Shown: positions 9,448 to 18,043, numbered from the stretch's first letter. The stretch: 64,000 bases of DNA from Shouchella oshimensis (GCF_002019765.1 NZ_KV917380.1:1569858-1633857); one strand, 5' to 3'. A program made the numbers and translations. Notes: a model not told the origin generated them from the sequence alone.

Positions 9448-9894
9448 ATGAAGGTAGCCATTATTAACGGTCAATCTAAAAAAGCAGATGGTTTAACAGC
9501 TTATTTACAAATGACCTATCCCTTTATCAGTGTTTATTCTCTTGAAACGATGTCTGTTCATGATCTTAATCAAAACAATGGGACGCATTTAGTGTTTATC
9601 ATTCCCGCTAAAAAGTCCCCTTATTTACATTTGAAACGCCTGTTTCGTGGGCTAAAGAGTGATCATCAACCTTCAATTACGCTTATTACAACAGAAGGAA
9701 CAGACGCTCACCATTCGATCATTCAAATGTTCGTAAGAGATCATGTTCGCTACTGTACCCATATTCAGCTTCCTGAACACCTCGTTCACCTAAGAGGTGA
9801 CGGTCAAGTTATTCAGCAGCGTAAATTACTCAAGCGTTTGCTTCCACTTCAGCAAATGCTGTATACAGAGCTAGATGAAAAAACGGTTTCCTAA
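9448..9894 (+). CDS. Unknown cytosolic protein, 148 aa
   Basis: I do not recognise this protein. It begins MKVAIINGQSKK, which looks like the first beta strand and glycine turn of a Rossmann- or flavodoxin-type fold, has a second hydrophobic strand (THLVFIIPA) near residue 50 and a third (SITLITT) near residue 80, and ends in a basic, leucine-rich helix. No signal peptide or membrane segment is seen. ATG 9448 has an AAGGGGTG ribosome site with about 6 bases spacing, and a hairpin follows the stop, so it looks like a real single-gene unit. It replaces YqhV, which lies before spoIIIAA in B. subtilis. Confidence 0.7.
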   Translation: MKVAIINGQSKKADGLTAYLQMTYPFISVYSLETMSVHDLNQNNGTHLVFIIPAKKSPYLHLKRLFRGLKSDHQPSITLITTEGTDAHHSIIQMFVRDHVRYCTHIQLPEHLVHLRGDGQVIQQRKLLKRLLPLQQMLYTELDEKTVS

Positions 9895-9913
9895 TGTAGG
9901 AGATCGTTTTTTT
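9878..9913 (+). terminator. Terminator after the 148-aa gene
   Basis: AAAAAACG and CCTA (9878-9893) pair with TAGG and CGTTTTTT (9897-9912) with a short internal mismatch; the T run is the right arm itself. The hairpin overlaps the last codons of the gene. Confidence 0.65.
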
Positions 9914-10015
9914 GTTGTGTAGTTGGTTCTGAACTTGTCTACTTTTACATAACGTAATACAAAACGTGCTAAGCGTTCTATGTCTAGAAAATCCAAGTAA
10001 GAGAGGTAGAAGCAA

Positions 10016-10918
10016 ATGCAGCCAATTCTGAACTTGCTGCCTCAACACGTGGAGGCTTATGTAACAAAAGCGATAAAAACAAACAAAAGTATAGAAGAGA
10101 TTCGCTTACGTATTAACCAGCCAGTTGAATGCTTGTTTTCCAATATCACCTTATTTTCCCCCACTTCTTTCACAGAAGATGATGCAAGCATGTTCCTTAA
10201 TCAACTAAGTTCTTACTCTTTATACGCATTTGAAGAGGAACTTCAAAAAGGCTATATCACAATTGAAGGTGGGCATCGAGTAGGGTTAGCTGGAAAAACG
10301 ATTTTAGAGAATGGAAAAGTCAAAACGATTCGTCCCATTCGATCATTTAATATTCGAGTTGCGAAACAAAAGATAGGTGTTTCAAATAAGCTTGTTTCCG
10401 AGCTTCATGACGGAAAAAATGGCTGGCGCAATACATTAATTATTGGCGCACCGCAAACAGGAAAAACTACATTGTTACGTGATCTGGCGAGAAACGTGAG
10501 TACAGGAACAGCATCCATTCCAGCGAGTAAAGTAGCAGTTGTTGATGAACGATCCGAAATAGCTGGTTGCATGAACGGTACGCCCCAACATGACTTAGGT
10601 ACTCGAACAGATGTATTAGATGGATGTCCCAAAGCAGAAGGCATGATGATGATGATTCGCTCGATGTCTCCTCAAGTGATGATCGTCGATGAAATCGGAA
10701 GAGAAGAAGATGCTCAAGCCATTCTTGAAGCGAGACATGCTGGTGTTGTGATTATGGCAACTGCTCATGGATTTTCATTTGAAGAGATAGCGAAACGACC
10801 AATCTTTAAACAACTACTGAAAGAACAAGCATTTGATCGAGTTATTGAAGTTGGCAGAACACCCTATCCAGGCGTTATTAGCAAAATACGCATTCCTACA
10901 TTGGTAGAATCACGATGA
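10016..10918 (+). CDS. spoIIIAA: Stage III sporulation protein AA (secretion-type ATPase)
   Basis: A 300-residue ATPase related to type II/IV secretion motors, thought to power the SpoIIIA-SpoIIQ channel linking mother cell and forespore. The Walker A GAPQTGKTTLL is near residue 145, Walker B (VMIVDEIGR) near residue 222, and a TAHGF switch near 248. Length is close to the B. subtilis protein. ATG 10016 has AGAGAGGTAG upstream. It opens the eight-gene spoIIIA operon; the intergenic stretch before it should hold a mother-cell sigma-E promoter, but I could not identify one with confidence. Confidence 0.96.
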   Translation: MQPILNLLPQHVEAYVTKAIKTNKSIEEIRLRINQPVECLFSNITLFSPTSFTEDDASMFLNQLSSYSLYAFEEELQKGYITIEGGHRVGLAGKTILENGKVKTIRPIRSFNIRVAKQKIGVSNKLVSELHDGKNGWRNTLIIGAPQTGKTTLLRDLARNVSTGTASIPASKVAVVDERSEIAGCMNGTPQHDLGTRTDVLDGCPKAEGMMMMIRSMSPQVMIVDEIGREEDAQAILEARHAGVVIMATAHGFSFEEIAKRPIFKQLLKEQAFDRVIEVGRTPYPGVISKIRIPTLVESR

Positions 10919-11427
10919 GATGGCTAGGGGCGCTTCTAATTATCTGCTGTACGACTTTGTACGGCTTTTATCAGGCACGGCTTCTTCAAGAGCGTCCGCA
11001 ACACATTCGACAGTTGCGGTCTGCGCTGCAATCTCTTGAAGCAGAGATTGTATATGGACAAACACCTTTGGCAAAGGCATCCATTAATATTTCCAAACAG
11101 CTAAATGGACCTGTTGCCGCGTTATTTAAATCCTTTTCACTAAAGTTAACCGAACGGAAAGCCACTGCTAATAAAGCATGGGAAGCGGCCATTGAGGATA
11201 CTTGGAAATCCCTTTCTTTGAAAGAAAAAGAGAAGGAAGTCTTACTACAATTTGGTGCGACCATCGGGACAATGGATAGAAATCATCAGCAAAAGCAGTT
11301 GAAATTAACGCAAACTCACTTAGAAAGAGATGAAGAAGAAGCAAGAGTCATTCAAGCAAGGTATGAAAAAATGTACAAAACATTAGGGGTGTTAGCAGGT
11401 TTATTCATTGTCATTTTAATGATGTAG
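10915..11427 (+). CDS. spoIIIAB: Stage III sporulation protein AB
   Basis: A 170-residue membrane protein with an N-terminal hydrophobic helix (about residues 3-20), a long charged helical middle and a C-terminal hydrophobic helix (about 150-170). SpoIIIAB resembles type II secretion GspF-like components and is part of the mother-cell membrane complex needed for late sigma-G activity. Its ATG overlaps the spoIIIAA stop by 4 bases (ATGA), so the two are translationally coupled. Length matches the B. subtilis protein (about 171). Confidence 0.93.
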   Translation: MRWLGALLIICCTTLYGFYQARLLQERPQHIRQLRSALQSLEAEIVYGQTPLAKASINISKQLNGPVAALFKSFSLKLTERKATANKAWEAAIEDTWKSLSLKEKEKEVLLQFGATIGTMDRNHQQKQLKLTQTHLERDEEEARVIQARYEKMYKTLGVLAGLFIVILMM

Positions 11428-11453
11428 GGCAAGGGAAAAGGAGGAACGGTAAC

Positions 11454-11660
11454 GTGGCCTATGATGTAAATACCATTTTTCAAATAGCAGGAATCGGCAT
11501 TATTGTAGCGATGCTGCATACAGTACTTAAACAAATGGGGAAAGAAGACTGGGCCCATTGGGTGACATTAATTGGATTTGTGGTTGTTCTTTATATGGTG
11601 GCAACGATTGTAGATGATTTATTTCAAAAAATAAGAAGTGTTTTCTTATTCCAAGCTTAG
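11454..11660 (+). CDS. spoIIIAC: Stage III sporulation protein AC
   Basis: A 68-residue protein with two hydrophobic helices, the same length as B. subtilis SpoIIIAC and sharing its core (IFQIAGIGIIVAMLHTVL and MVATIVDDLF). It forms part of the SpoIIIA membrane complex. The start is GTG at 11454, preceded by AAAAGGAGGAAC. The 26-base gap from spoIIIAB is the largest before it in the operon. Confidence 0.94.
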   Translation: MAYDVNTIFQIAGIGIIVAMLHTVLKQMGKEDWAHWVTLIGFVVVLYMVATIVDDLFQKIRSVFLFQA

Positions 11661-11678
11661 AAGTGGAGGGGATCGGCG

Positions 11679-12068
11679 ATTGAAATTGTGCAAATTGTTG
11701 GTTTAGGTCTTATCGCCACGTTCTTAGCTTTAATTGTGAAAGAGCAAAAGCCGATTTTTGCTTTTTTGCTAACGTTGTTTGTTGGCTCTCTCATTTTCTT
11801 ATTTTTACTCGATGAAATAGCTAGTGTCATTCAGTTAATTAACGATTTGGCTGTACAAGCGAATATCCACACAGTCTATTTACAAACGATTTTAAAAATA
11901 ATTGGGATCGCCTATATTGCAGAATTTGGTGCTCAAATTTCTAGGGATGCTGGTCAAGCAGCTATAGCGAGTAAAATTGAATTAGCAGGGAAAATTTTTA
12001 TTCTTGTCCTTGCGATTCCAATCATTAAAGCGGTGATTGAAATGATACTCGCTCTACTCCCATCGTAA
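11679..12068 (+). CDS. spoIIIAD: Stage III sporulation protein AD, apparent ATT start
   Basis: A 129-residue membrane protein with about four hydrophobic helices, part of the SpoIIIA complex; the conserved core includes GLGLIATFLALIVKEQKP and KIIGIAYIAEFGAQ. No ATG, GTG or TTG lies at the right distance from the ribosome site GGAGGGG (11665-11671). The in-frame ATT at 11679 sits 7 bases after it and gives MEIVQIVGLG, matching the homolog (B. subtilis MQIDIVQIVGLG). The first conventional start, GTG 11688, is 16 bases from the ribosome site and would lose conserved residues. An in-frame stop at 11658 rules out an earlier start. Identity is sure; the start is inference. Confidence 0.9.
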   Translation: MEIVQIVGLGLIATFLALIVKEQKPIFAFLLTLFVGSLIFLFLLDEIASVIQLINDLAVQANIHTVYLQTILKIIGIAYIAEFGAQISRDAGQAAIASKIELAGKIFILVLAIPIIKAVIEMILALLPS

Positions 12069-12083
12069 GGAGGACAAGCATAA

Positions 12084-13271
12084 ATGAAAGGTAAGATTGC
12101 TTTCGTTGCCACCTTGCTTATGCTATTTATCGCCTTTCATGTTGAAACGGTTTCTGCAGAAGAAGAGGATCCAACACAAGCCCTCCATGACTTAGTAGAG
12201 GAACAAATCACTATTTTGAAAATGGATGAGGTACAAGTATTCTGGAATGAAATCGTTGATGAATACGGCGGTTTTTTACCAGAGAGTCAGAAAGGCTCAC
12301 TTACTGACTTTTTAACCGGTGAAAAAACATTTGATTTAAAAGAGTGGTTTATCGGCTTCATTAAATATTTGCTTCATGAACTGGTTTTAAATGGGAAGTT
12401 GCTTGGTATGATCTTGCTTTTAACAATCTTCTCTTATATTTTACAGTCGTTTCAAAGCGCTTTTGAGCAGCATACGGTAAGCAAAACCGCTTACGCAGTT
12501 ACGTTGCTCGTACTGTGTATGATTGCAATGAATGGCTTTCATAGTGCGATGACCTATGCCATAGAAGCGATTGACGCAATGATTCACTTTTCAATTGCGC
12601 TCTTACCGATGTTACTCGCACTAATGGCATCTTTGGGGGGGCTATCTAGTTCAGCTCTATTTCACCCGGTTATCATCTTTTTAGTGCATACGAGTGGTAT
12701 TTTAGTCAAAACATTCGTGCTACCAATGTTGTTTATCTCCGCTGTTCTGGGAATCGTGAGTACGTTTACAGACGACTATAAAGTGACGCGCTTAGCAAAT
12801 CTTTTTCGAATATTGTCACTAGGCTTGCTTGGCGTCTTTATGACGGTTTTCTTAGGCGCTGTATCTGTTCAAGGCACAACAGCAGCTGCTGCAGATGGGC
12901 TAACACTCCGAGCTGCAAAATTTATTGCAGGCAACTTCATTCCGGTTGTTGGACGAATGTTTACAGATGCAACAGACACGGTTATGAGTGCTTCTTTATT
13001 ATTAAAAAATACAATCGGCATGAGCGGTTTAGTTATGCTGTTGGCGATTTGTGCATTCCCTGCTTTAAAAGTGCTTTCTATTGCATTAATTTTTCAATTA
13101 TCAGCTGCTGTTTTACAGCCTCTAGGAAATGGTGCCATCATTGATTGTTTAGCGATTATAGGAAAAGCTGTTCTCTATATATTCGCTGCAATGGCGTTAA
13201 TCGGCTTTATGTTTTTCTTAGCAATCACAATTATGGTGGCCGCCAGTAATATTGCCTTTATGATGCGATGA
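12084..13271 (+). CDS. spoIIIAE: Stage III sporulation protein AE
   Basis: A 395-residue polytopic membrane protein beginning with a cleavable-looking signal peptide (hydrophobic core about residues 5-20, VSA-EEE junction at about 25-26). An acidic extracytoplasmic stretch follows, and then about seven hydrophobic helices from residue 100 to the end. It belongs to the SpoIIIA complex in the mother-cell membrane around the forespore. ATG 12084 follows AAGGAGGACAAG. Length is close to the B. subtilis protein (399). Confidence 0.95.
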   Translation: MKGKIAFVATLLMLFIAFHVETVSAEEEDPTQALHDLVEEQITILKMDEVQVFWNEIVDEYGGFLPESQKGSLTDFLTGEKTFDLKEWFIGFIKYLLHELVLNGKLLGMILLLTIFSYILQSFQSAFEQHTVSKTAYAVTLLVLCMIAMNGFHSAMTYAIEAIDAMIHFSIALLPMLLALMASLGGLSSSALFHPVIIFLVHTSGILVKTFVLPMLFISAVLGIVSTFTDDYKVTRLANLFRILSLGLLGVFMTVFLGAVSVQGTTAAAADGLTLRAAKFIAGNFIPVVGRMFTDATDTVMSASLLLKNTIGMSGLVMLLAICAFPALKVLSIALIFQLSAAVLQPLGNGAIIDCLAIIGKAVLYIFAAMALIGFMFFLAITIMVAASNIAFMMR

Positions 13272-13284
13272 AAGAGGGGATGGC

Positions 13285-13902
13285 ATGACGTATATAAACG
13301 AATGGATAACATCGATTGTTATTATTATTCTTCTCGCTGTTGTATTGGAAATGGTGTTACCGAATACAAATTTAAAGAATTACGTAAAAATAACGATGAG
13401 CTTGCTGTTGCTCCTTTTTTTGCTTCAACCTGTTCTGAACATATTTTATGAAGACCCAGATGAATGGCTAAATGAAGTCATACAGCAAACAACTTCAGAA
13501 GGAATAAATGTAGAAGAAGAAATAAATTCGCAAAAAAAAGATATAGAACGGTTCTTTGATGCATATACATCTGAACAAGTGGCTGTCCAATTAAAAGACC
13601 AAGCAAATGAAGACTTAAAAAAGGACGAAGACGTCATGGTCACGGACCTTTCCATCATTCAAGATAACAAAGGAGAATTCACACAAATTGAAGTAGTTGT
13701 TGTTCCTTATCAAGAAGAAGAACGTACAAGCACATCTCAGACAGATGAGGTAAAGCCAGTGTCTATTACGATTGGTGAAACCGAACCTAAGGAAGATGCG
13801 GGTTCTTATAAGGAAGAAGATGTGATTTCGATGTTAGCGGATATTTGGGGAGTGCCGAGTTCAGTCATAACGCTAAAAGAGGAAGGGGGATGGGTGAATT
13901 GA
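13285..13902 (+). CDS. spoIIIAF: Stage III sporulation protein AF
   Basis: A 205-residue protein with two N-terminal membrane helices (about residues 8-28 and 36-54) and an acidic extracytoplasmic domain. Structural work on B. subtilis SpoIIIAF places this domain in the ring-forming fold shared with SpoIIIAG and SpoIIIAH. The ending DIWGVPSSVITLKEEGG is typical. ATG 13285 has AAAGAGGGGATGGC upstream. The stop overlaps the start of spoIIIAG. Confidence 0.93.
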   Translation: MTYINEWITSIVIIILLAVVLEMVLPNTNLKNYVKITMSLLLLLFLLQPVLNIFYEDPDEWLNEVIQQTTSEGINVEEEINSQKKDIERFFDAYTSEQVAVQLKDQANEDLKKDEDVMVTDLSIIQDNKGEFTQIEVVVVPYQEEERTSTSQTDEVKPVSITIGETEPKEDAGSYKEEDVISMLADIWGVPSSVITLKEEGGWVN

Positions 13903-14540
13903 ATAATGAAGCAAAAGATACAGACTGGTTTAAGAAATGGTTACCGAAGCAGCCGGATAAAAAAAAACGGAACATTTCGCCCAGGTATCTGTTGCTCTTA
14001 GGCGGTATAGGCGTACTCTTCATGCTTTTAGGTCAACTGTATCAACCAGCACAAGAGGATCTCCCCGCTGTTGCCCCAGAAGAAGAGGACGCAACACCAG
14101 TATTTGCTAAAGAAGCTGAGAGGAATTCAATGGAAGATTATGAAATGCGCTACGAAAACGAGTTAAGAGATCTATTAACGGAAATTGTTGGCGTAAATGC
14201 CGTTTCCGTAACCGTTAATCTAGCGGAATCTGAACGACATGTTTATGAAAAGAATGTGCGCACAGGTAAACAAACAACTTCAGAAACCGATCGAGAAGGT
14301 GGGACACGCCAAGTAGAAGATGTTCAAGAAGAAGAGTCTGTTGTCATTATCCGTAATGGCGACAAAGAAGAGCCTTTAGTTAGATCAACCGAGAAACCTT
14401 CCGTTGCAGGCGTTCTTGTTGTGGCTGAAGGGGTGGAAAACATTCAAGTAAAAGCATTTGTTGTAGAAGCGGTTACACGCTTATTGGATGTTGCTCCCCA
14501 TCGCGTATCGGTATTACCTAGAAAAATCGAGGAGGAATAA
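13899..14540 (+). CDS. spoIIIAG: Stage III sporulation protein AG
   Basis: A 213-residue single-pass membrane protein (helix about residues 25-45) with an extracytoplasmic domain that in B. subtilis makes the large 30-fold ring of the feeding-tube channel. The domain begins near DYEMRYENELRDLL and contains the ring-building strand region rich in Glu/Thr. The start is taken as TTG 13899, whose last two bases lie in the spoIIIAF stop (TTGA overlap) and which has GGAAGGGGG 9 bases upstream. ATG 13890 touches that ribosome site directly and is less likely. Confidence 0.93.
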   Translation: MNNEAKDTDWFKKWLPKQPDKKKRNISPRYLLLLGGIGVLFMLLGQLYQPAQEDLPAVAPEEEDATPVFAKEAERNSMEDYEMRYENELRDLLTEIVGVNAVSVTVNLAESERHVYEKNVRTGKQTTSETDREGGTRQVEDVQEEESVVIIRNGDKEEPLVRSTEKPSVAGVLVVAEGVENIQVKAFVVEAVTRLLDVAPHRVSVLPRKIEEE

Positions 14541-14542
14541 GA

Positions 14543-15085
14543 ATGGTCTTGAAAAAACAAACAGTGTGGCTACTAACAATGTTATCTCTAATGCTCGTAT
14601 TAGGAACGTACTATGTGCTAAATGATTCTGGTGAGGAAGCAACGTCAAACAATATACTAGACGAAGCTGAACAAGTATTGGACGGGATGAACGAAGAAGA
14701 TGCAAATGAGGAGTTGTTAAGCCAAGTATCTGGCAGCGATACAATGACGGAGGCTCGTTTAAAGCGCGAAGAAGTTCGTCTAAAAGAAGCAGAAGAAGTT
14801 AGTCGTGAAGCTGCAAGTTCAGAAACAACAGCAGAAGAAAAAGTTGCCGCAAATGATCGTGCACTAGAAGTACTAGCTGTGACAGATGTAGAAGAACAAT
14901 TAGAGGAATTAATTAAGGAAATTGGCTACTCAGATGCACTTGTTCAAACTGGAGAGAATAAAATTGAAATATTGGTTGAAGCAGACGCTCTTTCAAAAAC
15001 GGAAGCGTTAGCCATTATGTCACTTGCACGTGAAGAGTTAAGTTTAAGCGATCAAGACCAAGTTTATGTAAAGCACGGAGAATAA
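14543..15085 (+). CDS. spoIIIAH: Stage III sporulation protein AH
   Basis: A 180-residue single-pass protein (helix about residues 8-25) with a YscJ/FliF-like C-terminal domain that, in B. subtilis, docks with forespore SpoIIQ across the intermembrane space. The linker is unusually acidic, and the protein is shorter than the B. subtilis form (218). The ending LSLSDQDQVYVKHGE is the conserved last strand. The start follows the spoIIIAG stop by 2 bases, with GAGGAATAAG as ribosome site. No spoIIQ occurs in this window. Confidence 0.92.
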   Translation: MVLKKQTVWLLTMLSLMLVLGTYYVLNDSGEEATSNNILDEAEQVLDGMNEEDANEELLSQVSGSDTMTEARLKREEVRLKEAEEVSREAASSETTAEEKVAANDRALEVLAVTDVEEQLEELIKEIGYSDALVQTGENKIEILVEADALSKTEALAIMSLAREELSLSDQDQVYVKHGE

Positions 15086-15092
15086 TCGGAAC

Positions 15093-15125
15093 AGAGGGCT
15101 TGAAGCAATTCAAGTCCTCTTTTTA
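15093..15125 (+). terminator. Terminator of the spoIIIA operon
   Basis: AGAGGGCTTGAA (15093-15104) pairs with TTCAAGTCCTCT (15109-15120) with one G-T wobble and a 4-base loop, and is followed by TTTTTAG. It lies 7 bases after the spoIIIAH stop. Confidence 0.85.
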
Positions 15126-15133
15126 GATTCAGA

Positions 15134-15162
15134 ATGCAATCCATCCTCACCCATGGTATAAT
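15134..15162 (+). promoter_or_regulatory. Sigma-A extended -10 promoter
   Basis: TATAAT at 15157-15162 is preceded by TGG, an extended -10, and ATGCAA at 15134-15139 is a weak -35 at 17 bases. The next gene starts 35 bases downstream. Confidence 0.55.
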
Positions 15163-15196
15163 ACAGCAATGTAGAATGAAACAAGGAGAGATTGTA

Positions 15197-15544
15197 ATGG
15201 ATTGGTCCGAATTAACAGAAGGGGCAAAGGCTGTCCTTGAGCAAACAAGAAACATAAAAAACGATCATATACAAATCGTTGAATTTGAAGTAGGCTTTTC
15301 TGAAGAAGTTCAAGACGAGGATGGCGACTCGTTTCGTGTCTCCATTCAAGAAGAAGACTATACAAACTTAAAGCAGTATACCCAAGAAAATGAGTATGGT
15401 GATAAGTTTCATATGGCGAGAAATAAAAACGTCGTCAAGATTATTTTGCTAGAAAATGGGAAAATACCTGATAATCTGTCTGAGTTTCCTGTGTTTCGCC
15501 AATATAAAACAGAGGTATCAAATCCAACAGAATCAGCTGAGTAA
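15197..15544 (+). CDS. Unknown acidic protein, 115 aa
   Basis: I do not recognise this small protein. It is acidic and soluble, without a membrane helix or cysteine motif; the middle (HIQIVEFEVGFSEEVQDEDG and FHMARNKNVVKIILLENGKIPD) suggests alternating beta strands. ATG 15197 is chosen because AAGGAGAG lies 6-8 bases upstream and the promoter TATAAT is only 35 bases before it; the longer reading from 15134 would begin inside the promoter. It has its own promoter and terminator, so it is a single-gene unit between spoIIIAH and accB. Confidence 0.7.
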   Translation: MDWSELTEGAKAVLEQTRNIKNDHIQIVEFEVGFSEEVQDEDGDSFRVSIQEEDYTNLKQYTQENEYGDKFHMARNKNVVKIILLENGKIPDNLSEFPVFRQYKTEVSNPTESAE

Positions 15545-15575
15545 AGAGGGGAAACCCTCTTTCCTCTTTGTTTTT
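15543..15575 (+). terminator. Terminator after the 115-aa gene
   Basis: AAAGAGGG (15543-15550), a GAAA tetraloop and CCCTCTTT (15555-15562) form a perfect hairpin followed by CCTCTTTGTTTTT. Confidence 0.8.
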
Positions 15576-15675
15576 AAACAGAAGCATACATAGAGGAATC
15601 TAGGCTTTTATCGAGAAGTCTATAAAGTAATGAAACGTTCTAAGAAGAATTGTCAATCATAAGGAGTTGTTTATT

Positions 15676-16155
15676 GTGTTAAAAGTAGAAGAAATTAAAA
15701 CCCTAATAGATGCCTTACATCAATCTTCCGTTAATGAGCTTGAGCTAGAACAAGAGAATGTAAAGTTATCATTAAAAAAGCAAGTAGCGACACAGGTAAG
15801 TGAACAAGCTGTACAAGCAGTTGCGCCAGTTACAACTACGAATCAAGCACCTACACAAGTGCAAGAAGCTCCAAAAACAGAGCCAGCTGCCGAGCCTGTT
15901 CAAGAGAACAAAAATTTAGTTACCGTTACGTCTCCAATGGTTGGAACGTTTTACGCAGCTCCTTCACCAGACGCAGATCCATATGTAAAAGAAGGCGATA
16001 CTGTTAATGAAGATACGGTTGTTTGTATCGTTGAAGCAATGAAGTTAATGAATCCAATTGTGTCTGAAGCAAAAGGAAAGATTGTCGAGATTGTTGCTGA
16101 AAATGGAGAACTAGTAGAATACGGGCAGCCGTTAATGGTTGTTGAACGTCAATAG
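15676..16155 (+). CDS. accB: Biotin carboxyl carrier protein of acetyl-CoA carboxylase
   Basis: A 159-residue carrier whose biotinylated lysine shuttles CO2 between biotin carboxylase and the carboxyltransferase in the first step of fatty acid synthesis. The biotin site EAMKLM puts the modified residue at K123, in the C-terminal biotinyl domain (about 80-159); a Gln/Ala/Pro-rich flexible linker spans about 38-78. The GTG at 15676 lies 9 bases after AAGGAG and gives the family start MLKVEEIKTL; TTG 15667 touches the ribosome site and is rejected. It is followed by accC after 19 bases. The accA and accD genes are not in the window. Confidence 0.96.
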   Translation: MLKVEEIKTLIDALHQSSVNELELEQENVKLSLKKQVATQVSEQAVQAVAPVTTTNQAPTQVQEAPKTEPAAEPVQENKNLVTVTSPMVGTFYAAPSPDADPYVKEGDTVNEDTVVCIVEAMKLMNPIVSEAKGKIVEIVAENGELVEYGQPLMVVERQ

Positions 16156-16174
16156 CTAGGGGCGAGGACAAGTT

Positions 16175-17536
16175 ATGATAAAACGAGTATTGATTGCAAA
16201 TAGAGGAGAAATAGCGGTACGTATTATTCGAGCTTGCAAAGAGCTCGGAATTGAAACAGTAGCAGTGTTTTCAGAAGCAGATGCGGATGCATTGCACGTT
16301 CAGTTAGCAGATGAAGCCTTTTGTATCGGGCCAACAGCGTCAGCGAAAAGCTACTTAAACTTTACCAACTTAATGAGTGTTGCGACATTAACTGAAACAG
16401 ACGCCATTCATCCAGGTTATGGCTTTTTATCGGAGAATGCCAATTTTGCAGAGATATGTGGAGATTGTAACATTACATTCATCGGTCCAAGCCCATCAGC
16501 CATTAGCAAAATGGGAACAAAAGATGTAGCAAGAGAGACAATGAAAGCTGCTGGAGTTCCAGTCGTGCCTGGTTCAGAAGGACTCATTGAGTCATTTGAC
16601 GATGCACAACAAGTTGTTGAGGAAATTGGCTATCCAGTCATTATTAAAGCAACGGCAGGCGGAGGCGGTAAAGGTATCCGGGTTGCCCGTGATGAAAAAG
16701 AGTTAAAATCGGGGATTGCCGTAACACAACAAGAAGCGGCCACAGCTTTTGGGAATCCAGGCGTTTATTTAGAAAAATATATAGAAGATTTCCGACATGT
16801 AGAAATTCAAGTATTAGCTGATAATTTCGGGAATACCATTCACTTAGGTGAACGTGATTGCTCGATTCAAAGAAGACTTCAAAAGTTAGTTGAGGAAACA
16901 CCATCTCCAGCGATTACGCCTGAAAAACGAGCAGAGATGGGAGCGGCAGCAGTGGCTGCTGCGAAAGCGGTTGAATATTCAGGTGCTGGAACGGTTGAAT
17001 TTATTTTTGATCATCATACAGGTAGTTATTATTTCATGGAAATGAATACGCGTATTCAAGTAGAGCACCCTGTGACAGAAATGGTGACAGGGATTGACTT
17101 GGTGAAAGAACAAATTCGAATTGCCAACAATGAAAAACTTACTGTTAAACAAGAAGACGTTACGTTTAACGGTTGGTCAATTGAATGCCGCATCAACGCT
17201 GAAAATCCGCTTAAAAACTTCATGCCATCACCTGGTACGATTCAAGATTATCTTGCTCCTGGTGGCTTTGGTGTAAGAGTCGATTCAGCAGCGTATCCTG
17301 GCTATCGCATTAGCCCATTTTATGACTCCATGATTGCAAAAGTGATTACACACGGTGAAACAAGAGACGAAGCCATTGCAAAGATGAAGCGGGCGCTTGA
17401 AGAATTTGAAATTGATGGCGTGGATACAACGATTCCATTTCATTTACATTTGTTTAACCATGAAAAGTTTGTTTCTGGCGATTTCAATACGAAATTTATT
17501 GAAGACTATGAAGTCATACCTACTAAACAATCGTAA
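16175..17536 (+). CDS. accC: Biotin carboxylase subunit of acetyl-CoA carboxylase
   Basis: A 453-residue ATP-grasp enzyme that carboxylates biotin on AccB using bicarbonate and ATP. Seen in order are [18 protein letters not shown] at the start, the glycine-rich ATP loop [12 protein letters not shown] near residue 160, ERDCSIQRR, the Mg-binding [14 protein letters not shown] near 290, and the C-terminal biotin-facing RINAENP region. ATG 16175 has GGGGCGAGGAC upstream. It forms an operon with accB and probably yqhY, as in B. subtilis. Confidence 0.98.
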   Translation: MIKRVLIANRGEIAVRIIRACKELGIETVAVFSEADADALHVQLADEAFCIGPTASAKSYLNFTNLMSVATLTETDAIHPGYGFLSENANFAEICGDCNITFIGPSPSAISKMGTKDVARETMKAAGVPVVPGSEGLIESFDDAQQVVEEIGYPVIIKATAGGGGKGIRVARDEKELKSGIAVTQQEAATAFGNPGVYLEKYIEDFRHVEIQVLADNFGNTIHLGERDCSIQRRLQKLVEETPSPAITPEKRAEMGAAAVAAAKAVEYSGAGTVEFIFDHHTGSYYFMEMNTRIQVEHPVTEMVTGIDLVKEQIRIANNEKLTVKQEDVTFNGWSIECRINAENPLKNFMPSPGTIQDYLAPGGFGVRVDSAAYPGYRISPFYDSMIAKVITHGETRDEAIAKMKRALEEFEIDGVDTTIPFHLHLFNHEKFVSGDFNTKFIEDYEVIPTKQS

Positions 17537-17550
17537 AGGAGCTGTGTATA

Positions 17551-17955
17551 ATGGAAGATCATCAATTACTTGAATTAGATGAAGAAAAAAGTGGTTTAGG
17601 AAAAGTTGAAATTTCACCAGAAGTGATTGAAGTCATTGCGGGAATTGCTACACAAGAGATTGAAGGTGTGGCAGCACTAAGAGGTAATTTCGCTGCGGAT
17701 GTGGCCGAGCGATTAGGTCGCAAAAATCACGGTAAAGGCGTTAAAGTTGATTTAACAGAACAAGGCATTATTGTGGATGTATCTATCGTTATTTCGTACG
17801 GAGCATCTGTTCCAGAAGTGGCAAAGTTGATTCAATTAAATATCCAACAAGCCCTTGAGACTATGACTGCCATTCAATTAACAGAAATAAATGTTCATGT
17901 AGTTGGCGTCTATTTTGATACACCAAATGCATCTGTTGAAGAAGAAGTTGAATAA
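17551..17955 (+). CDS. yqhY: Asp23/Gls24 family protein YqhY
   Basis: A 134-residue member of the Asp23/Gls24 (DUF322) family, recognisable by EISPEVIEVIAGIATQEIEGVAAL near residues 21-44 and by the repeated VDLTEQGIIVDVSIVISYG. In B. subtilis YqhY is linked genetically to acetyl-CoA carboxylase and its loss selects for acc mutations, which fits its place 14 bases after accC. ATG 17551 follows AAAGGAGC. The acidic tail (ASVEEEVE) is usual. The molecular role is not settled. Confidence 0.9.
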   Translation: MEDHQLLELDEEKSGLGKVEISPEVIEVIAGIATQEIEGVAALRGNFAADVAERLGRKNHGKGVKVDLTEQGIIVDVSIVISYGASVPEVAKLIQLNIQQALETMTAIQLTEINVHVVGVYFDTPNASVEEEVE

Positions 17956-17977
17956 ACGTAAGACGATGATATGGAGA

Positions 17978-18015
17978 AGAGAATTGACCATGGTCGATTC
18001 TCTTTCTTTGCGTTT
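17978..18015 (+). terminator. Likely terminator after yqhY
   Basis: AGAGAATTGACC (about 17983-17994) pairs with GGTCGATTCTCT with wobble, followed by TTCTTTGCGTTTTT. It separates the acc genes from nusB. Confidence 0.55.
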
Positions 18016-18043
18016 TTACCTAGACAAGATTTTACGTTATAAT
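18015..18043 (+). promoter_or_regulatory. Possible sigma-A promoter of nusB
   Basis: TTTACC at 18015-18020 and TATAAT at 18038-18043 have a 17-base spacer; nusB starts 30 bases later. Confidence 0.5.

Noticed and set aside
9895-10015. Sigma-E promoter of spoIIIA
   Set aside because: Expected biologically, but none of the -10-like sequences has a matching -35 at 14-15 bases.
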